32,395 bases of DNA from an uncultured Bacteroidales bacterium (GCA_937907165.1 CALCUH010000030.1:1-32395); one strand, 5' to 3'. Positions 8,234-17,780 are shown, counted from the stretch's first letter. Notes: a model not told the origin generated them from the letters alone. Made by a program: numbers and translations.

Positions 8234-9532
8234 TCATTTATAATATTGTCTCGCTTCGTCAGAGGATAATTTTATACCATTTTTAATTACGACAAGGAAA
8301 GCATCCTTAAACGTTTTCTTCACCTCGTCCCGCAGTTTAACGCCAGCTTCAAATGTAGTTTCATGGCCGAACACATATTTGAATTTGTAAGTACCCGATT
8401 CAACAAATTCCTGGGCAGGCACACAACTCTTAAATTCCTTCGCGTTAGAAGGTTTATGAACATTCGAGCTGCAGAACTGGACCGCATAATAAACTTGAGG
8501 TGACTTGGATTCCTCCTTCGGACTTTCCGCAGGCACTTTTTCGAGAGAGACGGATTCAGAAACAACAGCTTCCGTACGTTGGGCTTTTTCATTCTGAGGA
8601 ACAGAAGAATCGGACATGTAGGCAGTATTCTTCGCTGACAAAGTGTCGGTTTTATCCACAGAAGGAATAACATCTTTTACCTGCTCCTCTTTAGGCTCGC
8701 TGACTATTTCTTTCTTTGCAGGTTCAGAATTCACCTCCTTCCTGGTCAATTCCACATCTTTATATCCATCAGAATTACGTTTATCATGACTTTTCTTATA
8801 TTGGACGAAAGCCTTCAGAATGTCGTTCGCCAACTTATCCAAGTTTTTGTCCTTAGAAAGGAAATTTTCCTCTTCCCGATTAGAAATATACCCCAATTCG
8901 ACAAGCACAGCCGGCATCGCAGCTTGCTTCAAAACCCAAAAGCCAGCCTGTTTCACACCACGGCTTGAACGTCCTGTCTTCGAGAAATTTTGTTCAACCA
9001 ACGAAGCGAAAGAGATACTTTGCTCCATGTATTTTGACTGAAGGATGTCAAACATGATATACGATTCGGTACTATTAGGATCGAAACCACGATACTTGGT
9101 CTTATAATCCGACTCATACAACATTACCGCATTTTCCCTTTTTGCAACCTCCAGGTTGGCGGAAGATGAACCCACTGCATAAGACTCCGTACCCTTCGCA
9201 GAACGATTTTCAGCAGCATTCGTATGAATGGATATAAAAAGATCGGCCTTCGCCTTATTAGCTATTTGCGCACGATCGTCCAACGGTATAAAGACATCCT
9301 TTTTCCTAGTATAAAGAACCTTAACACCCTTCTCTTTCGCCAAAAGTTCGCCGACTTTCAACGCAGTCTTAAGATTTATATCCTTTTCCTTCAACTTTAG
9401 CGTATACCCGAATGCTCCAGGATCCTTTCCACCATGACCAGCATCTATCACAACAACAAAAGGTTTATCGTCAGAATATGCTGTGACGACACCAATGAAA
9501 AGAAGGCACACCAAACCAAAAGCGCGCTTCAT
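8234..9532 (-). CDS. N-acetylmuramoyl-L-alanine amidase with C-terminal SPOR-like domain
   Basis: The protein cuts the amide bond between MurNAc and the stem peptide of peptidoglycan in the periplasm. A signal peptide (residues 1-20) leads into an Amidase_3 domain, about 24-245. The zinc ligands are H33 (DAGHGGKDPG), E49 and H103 (SIHTNA), and the catalytic Glu is E212 (VELGYISN). A Lys/Glu-rich linker follows, then about 80 C-terminal residues (VYYAVQFCSS to the end) resembling a divergent SPOR peptidoglycan-binding domain. The ATG at 9532 is preferred over an in-frame TTG at 9553 because it begins a proper signal peptide. Together with a MCE gene downstream and lptD divergently upstream, it sits among envelope genes. 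Confidence 0.93.
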   Translation of the reverse strand: MKRAFGLVCLLFIGVVTAYSDDKPFVVVIDAGHGGKDPGAFGYTLKLKEKDINLKTALKVGELLAKEKGVKVLYTRKKDVFIPLDDRAQIANKAKADLFISIHTNAAENRSAKGTESYAVGSSSANLEVAKRENAVMLYESDYKTKYRGFDPNSTESYIMFDILQSKYMEQSISFASLVEQNFSKTGRSSRGVKQAGFWVLKQAAMPAVLVELGYISNREEENFLSKDKNLDKLANDILKAFVQYKKSHDKRNSDGYKDVELTRKEVNSEPAKKEIVSEPKEEQVKDVIPSVDKTDTLSAKNTAYMSDSSVPQNEKAQRTEAVVSESVSLEKVPAESPKEESKSPQVYYAVQFCSSNVHKPSNAKEFKSCVPAQEFVESGTYKFKYVFGHETTFEAGVKLRDEVKKTFKDAFLVVIKNGIKLSSDEARQYYK

Positions 9533-9573
9533 ATAAAAAGAAATTTTTTCCAAATCTTATCTTTTAATAAATG

Positions 9574-9606
9574 TGTGGCAAAAATAGGAAATTATTCTTA
9601 ATTTTG
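9574..9606 (+). promoter_or_regulatory. Promoter of lptD, overlapping the divergent amidase promoter
   Basis: TAATTTTG at 9599-9606 is a perfect Bacteroidota -7 element. TGTG at 9574-9577, 21 nt upstream, is a one-mismatch -33 element. The core elements interleave with those of the divergent amidase promoter, so simultaneous occupancy by two polymerases looks unlikely. Confidence 0.5.
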
Positions 9607-9610
9607 CATA
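9579..9610 (-). promoter_or_regulatory. Promoter of the amidase-MCE operon
   Basis: On the minus strand TATG (9607-9610) is followed after 20 nt by TATTTTTG (9579-9586), a perfect -7 element; the -33 has one mismatch. The leader would be about 40 nt. It overlaps the divergent lptD promoter. Confidence 0.55.
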
Positions 9611-9640
9611 AAATTTATAATGCATTTATAAATAAGTAAA

Positions 9641-12334
9641 TTGTTGGCACAAAGAGATATAACATATTTAATGGTCCTTTTTATCGGGCTATTTTCTTTC
9701 CAAAACAGCGAAATTTATGCTGGAGATATCGTTAACGATACGACAAAAGCCAGCATTGCGACAGTGGATAGCACCTCTCCTAAAGTGAAAATCTCGAGGG
9801 ATGCAGTTAAATCCAATGTCAAATATTCGGCAAGAGATTCCGTCGTCTTTTTTGCGGACGGGCATGCCTTCCTCTATGGTGACGCAAAAATCACTTATCA
9901 GAAGATGGAACTCACATCCGACCATATCGCAATGAACACAGATAGCACCATAGTGCACGCCAGAAGCGGGACAGATTCTACAGGAGCTGAAATCGGAAGG
10001 CCCGTTTTTAAAGACGGAAACGAAAGCTACGAATCACATAGTATAGATTTCAACTACGAAACGAAAAAAGGAATCATCCATAATGTGGTGACGCAACAAG
10101 GGGAAGGGTTCGTGACAAGCGACAGAGCTAAAAAATTAGAAGACAACACGTTCTTGATGAAAGACGGCAAATACACCACTTGCGATCAGCATGACCATCC
10201 ACACTTTTATCTCAACCTGACGCAAGCGAAGGTTCGGCCAAAAGAATACATCGTCGCCGGGCCCGCTTACCTCGTAATTGAAGATGTGCCACTGCCTTTA
10301 GCGTTACCATTCGGTTTCTTCCCTTTCTCGGAAAGATACTCATCCGGACTTCTGATGCCCACATTCGGAGAAGAGACATCAAGGGGATTCTATCTAAGAA
10401 ACGGGGGGTACTATTTCGCCATCAATCAATATTTTGATCTTGCGCTTAGGGCGGACATCTACACAAAAGGATCATGGGGTATAAACGGGAGCACCAGATA
10501 CAAAAAAAGATACAAATTCAACGGAAACATATATGTAAGCTATCAATCAACTGTTGAAAGCGAAAAGAGCATGCCCGACTACACACAAATGAACGACATG
10601 AAAGTCACATGGACGCACACGCAAGATCCGAAGGCAAATCCCTTCCGCACCTTCTCCGCATCCGTCAACTTCACATCTTCGTCCTATAACAAAAACAACA
10701 CAAGCGCGCAATATAACCCATCCGTTTACGGAGAGAACAACAAATCCTCCAGCATCAACTACACATACAGATTCCCAGAGTCGCACTTTTCCCTCACAGC
10801 GAACATGACTGTAAATCAAAGGCAAAGCGACTCAACACTCTCCATTAAGCTCCCGACATTATATTTAAACATGAGCCGCGTGTTCCCCTTCAAAAAAGAA
10901 AAAAGGTCAGGGAAAGAGAAATGGTACGAAAAAATATACGTCAACTACAACATGAATTTCGACAATTACATTTCGACAAAGCAAGATAAACTATTCGACC
11001 AAAATATTCTGACGGACTGGAACAACGGCATAAAAAACCAAGCTAGCATCGGAGCCTCCTATACAGCGATGAAATATTTGATTATCACGCCAAGTCTGAA
11101 CTACAGCGAAAAATGGTATTTCAAAAAGACCGAACAAGACTGGAACGAAGCGGAGCAAAAAGTGGAGGAACATGTGAAAAACGGATTCTACAGAATCAAC
11201 GACATGAGCGCCTCCCTAAATTTTAGCACTCAACTTTACGGATTCTACCAACCTGTGATAGGAAAGAAAATCAGCATGATACGTCACGTGGTCACACCGA
11301 GCATGGGTGTTTCGTTCACTCCAGAAATGGATCGGCCATATCCGTCATTCGGGCAAGACTATTATAGCACCTATTACAGATTTCAAAGAGATGGCTCCAT
11401 CGACACCACCAAATATTGCTATTACACAGGCAATTATTACGGAGGTCCAAGCAGCAATGGTAGCGGCATGATAAATTTAAGTTTGTCGAACAATATAGAA
11501 ATGAAAGTTCGGACTGATAAAGACACAACCGGCTACAAAAAGATCTCGTTGATCGACAATCTGACATTGTCAACAAGCTATAACATGTTCGCAAAAGAGA
11601 AAGAGACACCTTGGTCAGACATTTCCACGGCGCTCCGTCTCAAACTGTACAAGAACCTATACCTGAATATTACCGGAAGTTTCTGTCCATACACCTATAA
11701 ATTAGACGAAAACGGGCAATATTACAAATCGACAACCTCAGAAATGGAACGAAACGGAAGGTTGGCGAAACTCACCAACGCAAGGACCTCATTCAACTAC
11801 TCGTTCAACAACAACATGTTCAAAAAAAGCGCCAAGAAGAAATCAGAGGAAACAGACTTCAACGGAGAGACGGTTGACGACATGTTGGAAGACCAAATAG
11901 ACGATGAAATGAGCGAGAAAGAGTCCCAAGAAAACAAAAACAACGACTACGACGAAGATGGTTACTACAAATACAAACTACCATGGAACGTCAACGCAAG
12001 TTATTCCATCGCATACGGCAACTACCTATTCGACAAAGAGAAATTGGAATTCACCCAAAGGCTAACACAAACGCTAAACTTCTCTGGGAATATCAACATC
12101 TCACAGAATTGGTCCTTCACCTTCAGTTCCGGCTACGATTTCCAAAACAAAGAAATGTCCTACACCTCTTGCGGTGTAGGAAGGAAGCTTCACTGTTGGA
12201 CAGCCACACTCAGTTTCATACCATTCGGAGAAACCCAAGGATTCAACTTCCACATCGGAGTCAACTCATCTATGTTGCAAGACCTGAAATACGAAAAACG
12301 GACCAGCTCGAGCGACTACCCTATTTGGTATTAG
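9641..12334 (+). CDS. lptD: LPS-assembly outer-membrane protein LptD
   Basis: LptD forms the outer-membrane gate that places lipopolysaccharide in the outer leaflet. Here a signal peptide is followed by an OstA/LptA-like beta-jellyroll (about residues 60-190, with ADGHAFLYGDAKITYQKMELTSD and GIIHNVVTQQGEGFVTSD). A large beta-barrel follows, starting near PFGFFPFSERYSSGLLMPTFGEE, the segment typical of Bacteroidota LptD. Total length 897 is normal. The stretch of about residues 733-777 is an acidic Asp/Glu/Asn-rich insertion, presumably a loop. The start is uncertain: TTG at 9641 gives a signal peptide with a basic n-region (LAQRDITYLMVLFIG), whereas the ATG at 9671 gives a very short one. I prefer TTG. 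A perfect -7 element lies 35 nt before it. Confidence 0.92.
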   Translation: MLAQRDITYLMVLFIGLFSFQNSEIYAGDIVNDTTKASIATVDSTSPKVKISRDAVKSNVKYSARDSVVFFADGHAFLYGDAKITYQKMELTSDHIAMNTDSTIVHARSGTDSTGAEIGRPVFKDGNESYESHSIDFNYETKKGIIHNVVTQQGEGFVTSDRAKKLEDNTFLMKDGKYTTCDQHDHPHFYLNLTQAKVRPKEYIVAGPAYLVIEDVPLPLALPFGFFPFSERYSSGLLMPTFGEETSRGFYLRNGGYYFAINQYFDLALRADIYTKGSWGINGSTRYKKRYKFNGNIYVSYQSTVESEKSMPDYTQMNDMKVTWTHTQDPKANPFRTFSASVNFTSSSYNKNNTSAQYNPSVYGENNKSSSINYTYRFPESHFSLTANMTVNQRQSDSTLSIKLPTLYLNMSRVFPFKKEKRSGKEKWYEKIYVNYNMNFDNYISTKQDKLFDQNILTDWNNGIKNQASIGASYTAMKYLIITPSLNYSEKWYFKKTEQDWNEAEQKVEEHVKNGFYRINDMSASLNFSTQLYGFYQPVIGKKISMIRHVVTPSMGVSFTPEMDRPYPSFGQDYYSTYYRFQRDGSIDTTKYCYYTGNYYGGPSSNGSGMINLSLSNNIEMKVRTDKDTTGYKKISLIDNLTLSTSYNMFAKEKETPWSDISTALRLKLYKNLYLNITGSFCPYTYKLDENGQYYKSTTSEMERNGRLAKLTNARTSFNYSFNNNMFKKSAKKKSEETDFNGETVDDMLEDQIDDEMSEKESQENKNNDYDEDGYYKYKLPWNVNASYSIAYGNYLFDKEKLEFTQRLTQTLNFSGNINISQNWSFTFSSGYDFQNKEMSYTSCGVGRKLHCWTATLSFIPFGETQGFNFHIGVNSSMLQDLKYEKRTSSSDYPIWY

Positions 12335-12521
12335 CCCATGAATATTTCACGAGCGAATTTCCCAAGTTCCAAGCCATCATCGGCAAATAAAGCATCCAAT
12401 GAAATCAAAAATCAATTAGTCTTTTCCAATCAACAAAAAAAACGAATTATCGAGCTGAAAAATAAATCATTTATCAATCGTATTTCTTAACCACACCCCC
12501 ACCATTATTATTTTTTTTTGT

Positions 12522-12529
12522 TATCTTTG
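12522..12529 (+). promoter_or_regulatory. Likely -7 element of the glycogen synthase operon
   Basis: TATCTTTG matches TAnnTTTG perfectly and lies 32 bp before the ATG at 12561. No convincing -33 TTTG is present; a nine-base T tract precedes it. A GGAGAAG run about 7 nt before the ATG may serve as a ribosome-binding site. Confidence 0.5.
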
Positions 12530-12560
12530 CTTATGTTAATATCAAATTGGAGAAGATTTA

Positions 12561-14225
12561 ATGGTGGCAAAATCAGCGAAAAGCGCAAAAAACAGCTGCA
12601 TATTTCAAACAAGTTGGGAAGTTTGCAACAAGATAGGTGGCATCTATACAGTGCTATCCACACAAGCGAAATCTCTGCATGACATTCATAGCGATAATCT
12701 GATATACGTGGGTCCCTACTTCGGAGAGGGAGGTAATGTCCATTTCCAAGAAGACAAGAAATTGTTTTCCGATTGGATTAAGGATTACCAAAAGAAAGAA
12801 GGAGTTACCGTAAAAGCAGGACGATGGGTCATTCCAGGAAAACCAATCGCCGTGTTGATAGATTTCAAAACTTTCTATGAAGAACTAAACCCGTTCCTAT
12901 TCGAAATGTGGGATAAATTCGGGGTAGACTCCCTCAACGCATACGGCGACTACAACGAAGCGGTCACATTTGGACTTGCAGCGGCAAAGACCATTGAGAA
13001 TTTCTGCAAATTCCACAAACTGACAAAGGAGAAACACATTGCGCAATTTCACGAATGGACCACGGGTTCCGGTCTCCTTTACTGTAAAAGTCATTGCTCA
13101 TTTCTCAAAACCGTATTCCCCACCCACGCCACAACGGTCGGAAGATCCATTTGTTTTAACAACAAACAACTATACGAATACTTTGAGCACTACCAAGGCG
13201 ACCAAATGGCTGACGAACTAAACGTCAAAGCCAAACATTGTGTAGAGAAAGAAGCAGCGAAAAACGCAGATTGCTTCACTACCGTTAGTGATTTAACAGC
13301 CAGAGAGTGCGAACAATTATTAGAGAAGCGTCCAGACATCGTAACGCCTAACGGATTCGAAGCAGGCTTCATTCCTCAAAAGGGGGAATATACCCAAGCA
13401 AGAAAATCAGCTAGGGAAAGTCTAAAAAAAGTGGCGGAGAACCTCTTTGGGCATCCCGTCTCCGACGACGCGCTCTTCATCGGCACAGGAGGAAGATATG
13501 AATTTAGGAACAAAGGAATAGACGTGTTCTTAGAATCGTTAAAACAACTTGCTGCCGACCACAACTATAAAAGAGAAACGATTGCGTTTATACTCGTTCC
13601 CGGATGGAACGTCGGTCCAAGGAAAGACCTTCAACAGAGGATGAGCGAAATGAACGCCAAATATACTTTGTGCAGAAGAAATTTAACGCACGACATCTAT
13701 AATCTGAATGAAGATCAATTGTACGGGACCATCCAGGCTTTCAATTTCACAAACGATGCGGACAAGAATGTAAAAGTGATTCTCGTACCTAGTTACCTGA
13801 ACGGAAATGACGGAATTTTCAACAAAAATTACTACGACATTCTGATAGGTCTCGATCTGACTATATTCGCATCCTACTACGAGCCTTGGGGATACACCCC
13901 GCTTGAAAGCGCCGCTTTCGGAATACCAACAATCACGACGGACTTAGCAGGATTTGGACTTTGGGTATCCCCCACCGAAGTGGGCATTGAAAACGGAGTG
14001 GCTGTGATCGATAGGAACGACCACAACTATTTCGACGTGGCAGCCAAAATATGCGGGAACATACAAAAGCTAGCGGATTCTAAATCCAAAGAAATCGTAG
14101 CCATCCAAGGCAAAGCGAAGAAAATCGCCCAAGGCTGCTCTTGGACAGACTTCATCCAATACTACGAGAAGGCGTTCGATATCGCATTAAACAAAAAACA
14201 GAAAAAAATATATAATAACAAATAA
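12561..14225 (+). CDS. Glycogen synthase, GT3 type
   Basis: The enzyme extends alpha-1,4-glucan chains from a nucleotide-activated glucose. The 554 residues resemble the GT3 (eukaryote-like) glycogen synthases found in Bacteroidota more than the GT5 GlgA. Examples are the N-terminal donor loop TSWEVCNKIGGIYTVLSTQA, the AQFHEWTTGSGLLYCK segment (near residue 160), TVFPTHATTVGRSICF and the C-terminal YYEPWGYTPLESAAFG, whose first Glu (about 441) is in the retaining-transferase E-x7-E motif. The GGR and KGID pieces fit the phosphate-binding site. The glycogen phosphorylase gene follows after 11 bp, so the two form an operon. GT3 enzymes commonly use UDP-glucose, but the donor here cannot be read from sequence. 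Confidence 0.93.
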   Translation: MVAKSAKSAKNSCIFQTSWEVCNKIGGIYTVLSTQAKSLHDIHSDNLIYVGPYFGEGGNVHFQEDKKLFSDWIKDYQKKEGVTVKAGRWVIPGKPIAVLIDFKTFYEELNPFLFEMWDKFGVDSLNAYGDYNEAVTFGLAAAKTIENFCKFHKLTKEKHIAQFHEWTTGSGLLYCKSHCSFLKTVFPTHATTVGRSICFNNKQLYEYFEHYQGDQMADELNVKAKHCVEKEAAKNADCFTTVSDLTARECEQLLEKRPDIVTPNGFEAGFIPQKGEYTQARKSARESLKKVAENLFGHPVSDDALFIGTGGRYEFRNKGIDVFLESLKQLAADHNYKRETIAFILVPGWNVGPRKDLQQRMSEMNAKYTLCRRNLTHDIYNLNEDQLYGTIQAFNFTNDADKNVKVILVPSYLNGNDGIFNKNYYDILIGLDLTIFASYYEPWGYTPLESAAFGIPTITTDLAGFGLWVSPTEVGIENGVAVIDRNDHNYFDVAAKICGNIQKLADSKSKEIVAIQGKAKKIAQGCSWTDFIQYYEKAFDIALNKKQKKIYNNK

Positions 14226-14236
14226 TCGATAGAAAC

Positions 14237-16801
14237 ATGAAAGTAAGAATCAACCAATCTAACTATCCTGTTTGGAAGGAAATCAATACCAAGGCAAAAG
14301 TTCCTGCTAAACTTGAGAAATTAACCAAGTTGTCAGAAAATCTTTGGTGGGTATGGAATAGCGAAGCAAAAGATCTTTTCCGCGAAAGCGATGCCGAGCT
14401 TTGGGAAAAAGTAGGTCACAATCCTGTACTATTTTTGGAACGTATCAAAATAGACACATTGGAGACCATCGAGAAGAATAAAGATTTATTGAAGAAAATA
14501 GATACCGTATACGCGAAATTCGAGAAATACATGAACGAGCCGAAGGATCCTAAAAAGCCTTCAGTAGCCTATTTCTCCATGGAATATGGTTTAACGGATA
14601 TCATTAAGATCTATTCAGGAGGTTTAGGTGTCCTCGCAGGCGACTATCTGAAAGAGGCGAGCGACTGCAACGTGAACATGACAGCCATCGGCTTCCTCTA
14701 CAGATATGGTTATTTCACACAAACTCTTTCCATGAACGGAGAGCAGATTGCCAACTATGAGCCTCAAATATTCAACACGTTGCCAATCTCCCAAGTTAAA
14801 GACGAGAACGGCAACCCACTCATTCACGAAGTTCCATTCTTCGACCGCATCATCTACGCTAACGTGTGGAAAGTTTCCGTCGGACGTATCAACCTCTATT
14901 TAATGGATACGGATATCGACAAAAACTCAGAATACGATCGCTCCATCACCCACCAACTTTACGGAGGTGATTGGGAGAACAGAATGAAGCAAGAATATAT
15001 GTTGGGTATCGGTGGAGTTCTGTTGTTGAACAAACTGGGTATTCAGCATGACACCTACCACTGTAACGAAGGTCACGCGGCGCTTATCAACGTAGAGCGT
15101 TTGAATTATTACATCAATCAAAAAGGATTGTCATTCCAAGAGGCATTCGAGGTTGTACGCGCATCTTCCCTCTACACTGTCCACACACCAGTTCCTGCTG
15201 GTCATGATAAATTCGACGAAGGATTGTTCGGAAAATACATGTACCACTACGCACAAAAGCTAGGCATTTCTTGGGACGATCTAATGGATCTCGGCCGCGA
15301 AAATCCGGGCGACAAGGGAGAAAAATTCTCTATGAGCGTATTCGCATGCAACACTTGTCAAGAAGTGAATGGTGTGAGCTGGCTACATGGCGAGGTTTCC
15401 AAGAAGATGTTCGCCAACATTTGGAAAGGATACTTCCCTGAAGAATCTCATGTCAACTACGTAACGAATGGTGTGCATATGCCGACATGGGCAGCAGACG
15501 AATGGAAACAACTCTATTCGGAAACATTTGACTCATCTTTCTTCAAAGATCAATCCAACATGAAAATTTGGGAAAAGATTTACTCTGTTCCTGACGAGAA
15601 AATTTGGAGCATCAAAAAGACTTTAAAGAAGAAACTAATCGAATATATCCGCGTTAAATACCAAGACAATTGGTTGAGAAACCAAGGTGATCCTTCCCGC
15701 ATCATCAAGATTTTGGAAGGAATCAATCCTGAAGCGCTCACCATCGGATTCGGTCGTCGTTTCGCCACTTACAAACGTGCGCACCTGCTCTTCACAGACT
15801 TGGAGAGACTCGCAAAGATCGTCAACAATCCGAAGTGTCCTGTTCAATTCATCTTCACAGGTAAAGCTCACCCTGCAGATGGAGCCGGACAAGGTTTGAT
15901 TAAACGTATCATCGAGATTTCACGTCAACCCGAATTCCAAGGCAAAATCATCTTCTTGGAGAACTACGACATGGCTTTGGCAAAACGTTTGATTTCTGGC
16001 GTCGACATCTGGTTGAACACCCCTACCCGTCCACTTGAGGCATCCGGAACATCCGGAGAGAAAGCCTTGATGAATGGTGTCATTAACTTCTCCGTAAAAG
16101 ACGGATGGTGGTTGGAAGGATACCGTGAAGGCGCAGGATGGGCATTGACAGAGAAACGCACCTACGAATACCAAGGTCATCAAGACCAATTGGATGCGGC
16201 GACTATCTATAGCATATTGGAAAATGAAATCATCCCGATGTTCTACGCTACCAATAGTAAGGGATACTCTCCTGAATGGATTAAGACCATCAAGAACTCA
16301 ATCGCGATGATCGCTCCAAACTATACGACCAAACGTATGATCGACGATTACACGAACAAGTTCTACAATCCGCTTCGTCAACGTTTCAACAGCTTAACGG
16401 AGAACAACTTCGCCAAAGCGAAAGAAATCGCCGCTTGGAAAGAGAAAATCGCAGAGAATTGGGATCAGATAGAAATCGTTTCCACCTCCGTATCCGACAA
16501 ATTATTGGAGAATCCGGAAGTAGGAGATAAATATGACGCAGAAGTGATCATCGACACGAAAGCGCTCGCCGACAACGGAATCGGCATTGATTTCGTCTCA
16601 ACAGAGAAAGACAACAACAACAACGATAAAATCGATGAAGTGAAGGAGATGAAGCTTGTAAAGCAAGAAGGCACAAGACTCACCTTCAAATTGGAAGAGA
16701 GAATCTCTCGTTCAGGAACCTACAAATACGCATTCCGTATGTTCCCGAAGAACGAGAACTTGGCACATCGCCAAGATTTCTGCTACGTTCGTTGGTTCTA
16801 A
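14237..16801 (+). CDS. glgP: Alpha-glucan (glycogen) phosphorylase, GT35
   Basis: The enzyme releases glucose-1-phosphate from glycogen using phosphate and pyridoxal phosphate. Of 854 residues, the first 110 or so form a DUF3417-like N-terminal region (SENLWWVWNSEAKDLF), followed by the phosphorylase fold starting at VAYFSMEYGLTDIIKIYSGGLGVLAGDYLKEASD. The PLP-lysine motif is EASGTSGEKALMNG with K609; family members of the classical branch read EASGTGNMK. VTNGVHMPTW and NEGHAALINVERL are further family marks. About 80 C-terminal residues form an extra beta-rich domain (from about LLENPEVGDKYDAEV). This is the TIGR02094-type phosphorylase. It shares an operon with the synthase, so synthesis and breakdown genes are transcribed together, with a strong terminator 20 bp after the stop. 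Confidence 0.95.
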   Translation: MKVRINQSNYPVWKEINTKAKVPAKLEKLTKLSENLWWVWNSEAKDLFRESDAELWEKVGHNPVLFLERIKIDTLETIEKNKDLLKKIDTVYAKFEKYMNEPKDPKKPSVAYFSMEYGLTDIIKIYSGGLGVLAGDYLKEASDCNVNMTAIGFLYRYGYFTQTLSMNGEQIANYEPQIFNTLPISQVKDENGNPLIHEVPFFDRIIYANVWKVSVGRINLYLMDTDIDKNSEYDRSITHQLYGGDWENRMKQEYMLGIGGVLLLNKLGIQHDTYHCNEGHAALINVERLNYYINQKGLSFQEAFEVVRASSLYTVHTPVPAGHDKFDEGLFGKYMYHYAQKLGISWDDLMDLGRENPGDKGEKFSMSVFACNTCQEVNGVSWLHGEVSKKMFANIWKGYFPEESHVNYVTNGVHMPTWAADEWKQLYSETFDSSFFKDQSNMKIWEKIYSVPDEKIWSIKKTLKKKLIEYIRVKYQDNWLRNQGDPSRIIKILEGINPEALTIGFGRRFATYKRAHLLFTDLERLAKIVNNPKCPVQFIFTGKAHPADGAGQGLIKRIIEISRQPEFQGKIIFLENYDMALAKRLISGVDIWLNTPTRPLEASGTSGEKALMNGVINFSVKDGWWLEGYREGAGWALTEKRTYEYQGHQDQLDAATIYSILENEIIPMFYATNSKGYSPEWIKTIKNSIAMIAPNYTTKRMIDDYTNKFYNPLRQRFNSLTENNFAKAKEIAAWKEKIAENWDQIEIVSTSVSDKLLENPEVGDKYDAEVIIDTKALADNGIGIDFVSTEKDNNNNDKIDEVKEMKLVKQEGTRLTFKLEERISRSGTYKYAFRMFPKNENLAHRQDFCYVRWF

Positions 16802-16820
16802 TCTTACCACAACTATACGG

Positions 16821-16850
16821 AAAAAGCGAGGAGAAATCCTCGCTTTTTTT
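16821..16850 (+). terminator. Intrinsic terminator of the glycogen operon
   Basis: A perfect stem (AAAAGCGAGGA at 16822-16832 with TCCTCGCTTTT at 16837-16847) closes a GAAA loop and runs into seven T. It ends only about 14 bp before the miaA start codon. Confidence 0.92.
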
Positions 16851-16863
16851 ATATCTTAGCGCC

Positions 16864-17727
16864 ATGAAAAAGAAACTCATCATACTTTTGGGACCTACAG
16901 GCGTAGGCAAAACAGAAAGAAGTCTGCAGATGGCGGAATCACTTCATACGGAAATCATATCCTGCGATTCCAGACAAATGTATAGGGAGATGAAAATAGG
17001 AACCGCAGCCCCCACCGAAAAGGAGTTAGAAAGGGTTCCCCACCACTTCATAGGCAACCTCTCCATCCACGACTACTACAGCTGCGGAAAATTCGAATTG
17101 GAAGCAATAGCGAAATGCGAGGAATTGTTCCAAACACACGACACGCTGCTGATGGTGGGAGGATCCATGCTTTACATTGATGCAATCTGCAAAGGCATAG
17201 ACGACATTCCCAAGATTGACGAGGAACTAAGGAAAGATTTGGACTTGAGATTAGCCAACGAAGGAGTTGAAAGCCTTCGCAACGAGCTTAAAATGCTCGA
17301 CCCCGTCTACTATAAGCAAGTAGACCCCATGAACCACAAACGGATCAAACACGCATTGGAAGTCTGTCTACAGACAGGCAAGCCCTTCTCTTCTTTCCGC
17401 ACAGACAGTAAAAAGCAAAGGAGTTTCGACATCGAAAAGATAGGATTCATCCGACCGAAAGAAGAACTATACGAACGCATCAACAAACGAGTCGATATCA
17501 TGTTCGAAACAGGACTCGTCGAGGAAGCGAAAGAACTCTATCCCTACAAAGGGCTCAATGCGCTAAACACGGTCGGATACAAGGAACTATTCGAATACTT
17601 CGACGGGAATTGGACGCTTGAATACGCAAAACAAATGATTCAGCAAAACAGTCGACACTATGCGAAGAAACAAATCACTTGGTTCAAAAGAGACACTGAA
17701 ATCCAATGGGAGACGCTGACAGACTAG
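16864..17727 (+). CDS. miaA: tRNA dimethylallyltransferase MiaA
   Basis: MiaA transfers a dimethylallyl group to A37 of tRNAs that read codons beginning with U. The 287-residue protein has the P-loop GPTGVGKT (10-17), the CDSRQMYREMKIGTAAP segment (D35) that binds the tRNA base and substrate, VGGSMLYIDAI (family GG[TS]xLY) and the C-terminal NTVGYKELFEY and KKQITWFKRD. The start ATG at 16864 puts the P-loop at the usual distance from the N-terminus; in-frame codons further upstream would run through the terminator. TATCTTAG at 16852-16859 is one mismatch from a -7 element and would give a nearly leaderless mRNA. Confidence 0.95.
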   Translation: MKKKLIILLGPTGVGKTERSLQMAESLHTEIISCDSRQMYREMKIGTAAPTEKELERVPHHFIGNLSIHDYYSCGKFELEAIAKCEELFQTHDTLLMVGGSMLYIDAICKGIDDIPKIDEELRKDLDLRLANEGVESLRNELKMLDPVYYKQVDPMNHKRIKHALEVCLQTGKPFSSFRTDSKKQRSFDIEKIGFIRPKEELYERINKRVDIMFETGLVEEAKELYPYKGLNALNTVGYKELFEYFDGNWTLEYAKQMIQQNSRHYAKKQITWFKRDTEIQWETLTD

Positions 17728-17780
17728 GGCAGCATCCCATCGGAGTCAATCAAGGAATCAACGAACGCACTTTCAGAAAC

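Noticed and set aside
8652..8660. TTATCCACA, a perfect DnaA-box consensus, in the amidase gene
   Set aside because: It is a single copy inside coding sequence. The A/T-rich gap before dnaA holds only weak look-alikes such as TTATTAACA, so there is no case for oriC here.
12338..12490. 50-codon open frame starting 3 bp after the lptD stop
   Set aside because: Lys/Asn/Ser-rich translation typical of random A/T-rich DNA, with no ribosome-binding site or recognisable domain.
16792..16863. Longer miaA reading frame starting upstream
   Set aside because: It would translate through the terminator hairpin of the glycogen operon. The ATG at 16864 places the P-loop correctly.
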